DNA of 61,200 nucleotides from an uncultured Muribaculaceae bacterium (lineage in GTDB: Bacteria > Bacteroidota > Bacteroidia > Bacteroidales > Muribaculaceae), in assembly GCA_910577585.1 (NCBI GenBank), contig CAJTNN010000017.1, positions 1 through 61,200 on the forward strand, written 5' to 3'. The notes beneath the pieces are model-generated. The model did no database searches. It saw only the letters and a program-made list of their open reading frames with translations, and was not told the DNA's origin. Shown one piece after another: positions 60,201 through 61,200 of the stretch. The position numbers and the translations under genes were made by a program. How positions within the stretch are numbered: the stretch's first letter is position 1; each line of letters starts with the position of its first letter.

Positions 60201-60870
60201 CTCCAATTTGATTACCATCTTCATCATACTCATAACGATATTCGCCATTCCAATCAAAATCGATATGGTAACCGAATACGTTGCCATGCTCGTCGGTGTA
60301 GGTGTAGTTGGCGCCGTAGATGCCTGATTCGGTATCGGGAACTACGTCTACGCGGCCTTCGAGGTGGTAGTAGATGGTCATCTCGCGGGAGGGCTCTCCG
60401 GCGATGGTCCACATGCCGGCGGGGAGGGTGAGGAAGTAGTCGCCCTCTGCGGTGACGCGACTTCCGAGGTTGATGCTCCAGACGTTGGTCTCCCCCTTTA
60501 CGGCCTCGGGGGCCGATTCGAGTTCGGGGAGGGGAAGTTCCTGACCGAAGTGGGGTTTGAGGGCGGCATCAGTGGTGAGGGTCACCTCCTGGTCGGCAGG
60601 GAAGCTGACGGTAATGGCGCCCTTAAGGTCTATCTCGTGTTGCTCGGAAGTGGAGGGGGCAGGCGAGAATGTGGCCTGCAGCTCCTCGGCGGGAGTAATC
60701 TGAGGGGTTTCAATCACCGGATCGGATGTGACGTCACCGGCGGTGTCGGAAGTTGACACCGGCGCAGCATCGCCGGCATCGGCGCCGGTGGCGAGCACCG
60801 GCATAGCGGCCAACCCGGCAATGGCAAGCGCACCACCACCGAGCAAAGCCGACAGTAACTTTTTCTTCAT
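57226..60870 (-). CDS. Large secreted BspA-type LRR protein (1214 aa) with T9SS-like tail
   Basis: The signal peptide (1 to about 28) is followed by an acidic, Thr/Pro-rich start, a beta-rich region (about 80-400), then about nine BspA/LRR_5-type repeats (about 417-650; 'IGPEAFKNCISLREINIPNGVTEI' style lines). The LRR section is visibly more AT-rich and uses different codons than the rest of the gene. After it come another beta region, an Ala/Glu/Arg-rich stretch (about 960-985) and a tail ('VAIDRSAAFSMSLDKGAYIVKAGDAVRKLIAE' in pieces) of sorting type. LRR_5 proteins of oral and gut Bacteroidales often bind host proteins or other bacteria; that role is only inferred here. Confidence 0.86.
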   Translation of the reverse strand: MKKKLLSALLGGGALAIAGLAAMPVLATGADAGDAAPVSTSDTAGDVTSDPVIETPQITPAEELQATFSPAPSTSEQHEIDLKGAITVSFPADQEVTLTTDAALKPHFGQELPLPELESAPEAVKGETNVWSINLGSRVTAEGDYFLTLPAGMWTIAGEPSREMTIYYHLEGRVDVVPDTESGIYGANYTYTDEHGNVFGYHIDFDWNGEYRYEYDEDGNQIGGKDVYIYNVRNGYLCGVKTAESSIKLPGHVYITALPADSEYTYGEEQEIGNRDYSVTSAEFRHDLLNEGVETSFPASGVAGAEELKDVYVPASVGSVRWTGKFDTPTTNFHFSTSECPELSFDEYANGKVFIYALDDYYYDYKEQVKGKYNFTVFVRSESPASPVYINVSEPGTLAAELSASGAVLEEVRYVIVTGTPDETDLRFFRRLPNLEILDLGQTIGLTTVTGLNGLEYLHTVVLPETGEMTSIGPEAFKNCISLREINIPNGVTEIKYSAFYHVESLKKIHFPITLETIESNAFEGTGITEANLENVKDFGYASFRDTDLVKIELNSAITISEYAFSDNVSLIDIKFGDNLTSIDRESFRACSVSEIHLPNKLKDLGNYAFEYCYSLKLIEFGNNNNIHLNGDYIIDQRNPYDVIVNYLFPLETSGISEYSRKVATVHVPALTVNDFLLSDAWVGAKIVAMDKDLEAVEVNRTFKLTSEKGIADKATLSLLASLGNYSNNGQLTVKRKTDLNLGKFDINGYRVRGDYWTGNRWEQFTGYSGATLIPQSTMTSDEVAVNINMQKDRWHFLTLPFDVNVDDIEVEDEALWVVRKYSGEDRANLTGNTWQNVQAGETLKAGEGYIFHCTKEDGDCVSFTFRPVADGNALFNMGNVETELAEYPSEFLHNASWNLVGNTYPAYLTLRAVDFDAPITVWDGNTYTAYSPIDDDYAFSPFQAFFVQRQDIEGGDHLTLDPRGRAHSEADALAIEIEDEVEETPAEDEEPAVAARAAKRAARAAEPRSIFNLTLSSEKGADRARIVVNPLASEAYEPNRDASKFMSSEAAVPQIFVVNDGQRMAIDERPLAEGIYSLGARFGHSGEYCISLDSRQAEGYVAMLTDNLTGVTVDITATPYAFVADAGASDDRFTLRLMPGIITGIEDVEAEGISISLDGNLLSISSPAEVEISVIAADGKIVAIDRSAAFSMSLDKGAYIVKAGDAVRKLIAE

Positions 60871-61200
60871 GATCGTATAGTTAGTTAGTAAATTAATCTC
60901 AAGAAATACGTCATTTTTCCCTTTTTAGCAAAAGGGAACAACGACTGCGATTGACGCCAAGGAAGTGGAAGACCAAGCAACAAGAAAGCCAAATGGTTAA
61001 CCGAATTTCCGCAAGGTGCAATTACCACGTAAAATTAATCATTTCCCCCCACAAATCCAAGCCCCACCCCCAAAAATCCACCAACTCCCCCTTCCCCCTC
61101 CCCCGCCGTTAAGTTTGGGATTTAAACTTTGGCTGACTTGGTCAGGATGATGGGGAAGGAATTTTAAGGCGCAGATTTTTCTCTTACTCGCTGCTGCGCA
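60871..61200. other. 330-bp region upstream of the 1214-residue gene
   Basis: It holds a perfect hairpin TTCCCTTTT/AAAAGGGAA (60917-60925 with 60930-60938), probably in the leader of the minus-strand gene. A C-rich stretch (about 61047-61110) follows, then AAGTTTGGGATTTAAACTTT. No clear promoter and no gene are seen up to the window edge. Confidence 0.45.

Overview
The window looks like chromosomal DNA of a gut Bacteroidales bacterium, most likely a Muribaculaceae (S24-7) relative. Three things point there: moderately high GC, promoters of the Bacteroidota type (TAnnTTTG at -7, sometimes TTTG near -33) with few Shine-Dalgarno sites, and many secreted proteins ending in a T9SS-like tail of the form 'GLYIINGRKVAVR'. 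This assignment is inference; there is no rRNA gene to confirm it. I found no tRNA, rRNA, CRISPR array or phage genes.

Layout, left to right. (1) 1-430: the end of an IS4-family insertion sequence. (2) 621-5553: three adjacent genes for secreted modular proteins. (3) 5804-12656: a tripartite RND efflux operon on the minus strand, with a divergent AraC-type regulator. (4) 12740-18141: a redox/ADP-ribose island holding an HxlR regulator, an NAD(P)-binding SDR, a PNPOx-like flavoprotein, a zinc-type macrodomain hydrolase, a class M sirtuin and a secreted tannase-like esterase. A 194-bp MITE-like element with 19-bp terminal inverted repeats lies between the macrodomain and sirtuin genes. (5) 18239-24505: a Bcr/CflA transporter, rubredoxin, a GT14-like glycosyltransferase, miaB, a CoA-transferase and a CBS/ACT-like protein. 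(6) 24830-35455: housekeeping genes (pdxJ, exbB/exbD/tonB-like, a degenerate AlaDH/PNT protein, a GT4, NAD kinase, polyprenyl diphosphate synthase, rnhB, polA). (7) 35728-47669: four secreted proteins, the last three very large and with a different codon preference. (8) 47887-51590: shikimate kinase and a DUF2723 GT-C-like membrane protein. (9) about 51661-51837: a candidate structured small RNA with its own promoter and terminator. (10) 52138-60870: two giant secreted proteins with InlB-like, BspA-type LRR and chitobiase-C-like domains.

How the parts may work together. The macrodomain and sirtuin form a plausible write/erase pair for protein ADP-ribosylation, set among redox genes. Nine secreted proteins share a C-terminal sorting-like tail, so they probably use one export route whose machinery lies outside the window. 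The modules encoded separately at 621-5553 (DG-rich propeller, jelly-roll plus Omp28/thioredoxin-like, Ig-like) occur fused in one polypeptide at 36884-40702, which suggests a shared surface function. ExbB/ExbD/TonB-like proteins energise outer-membrane uptake.

Limits: all family calls come from reading motifs by eye, without database searches. Promoters and RNA structures are consensus matches and hand-folded stems.
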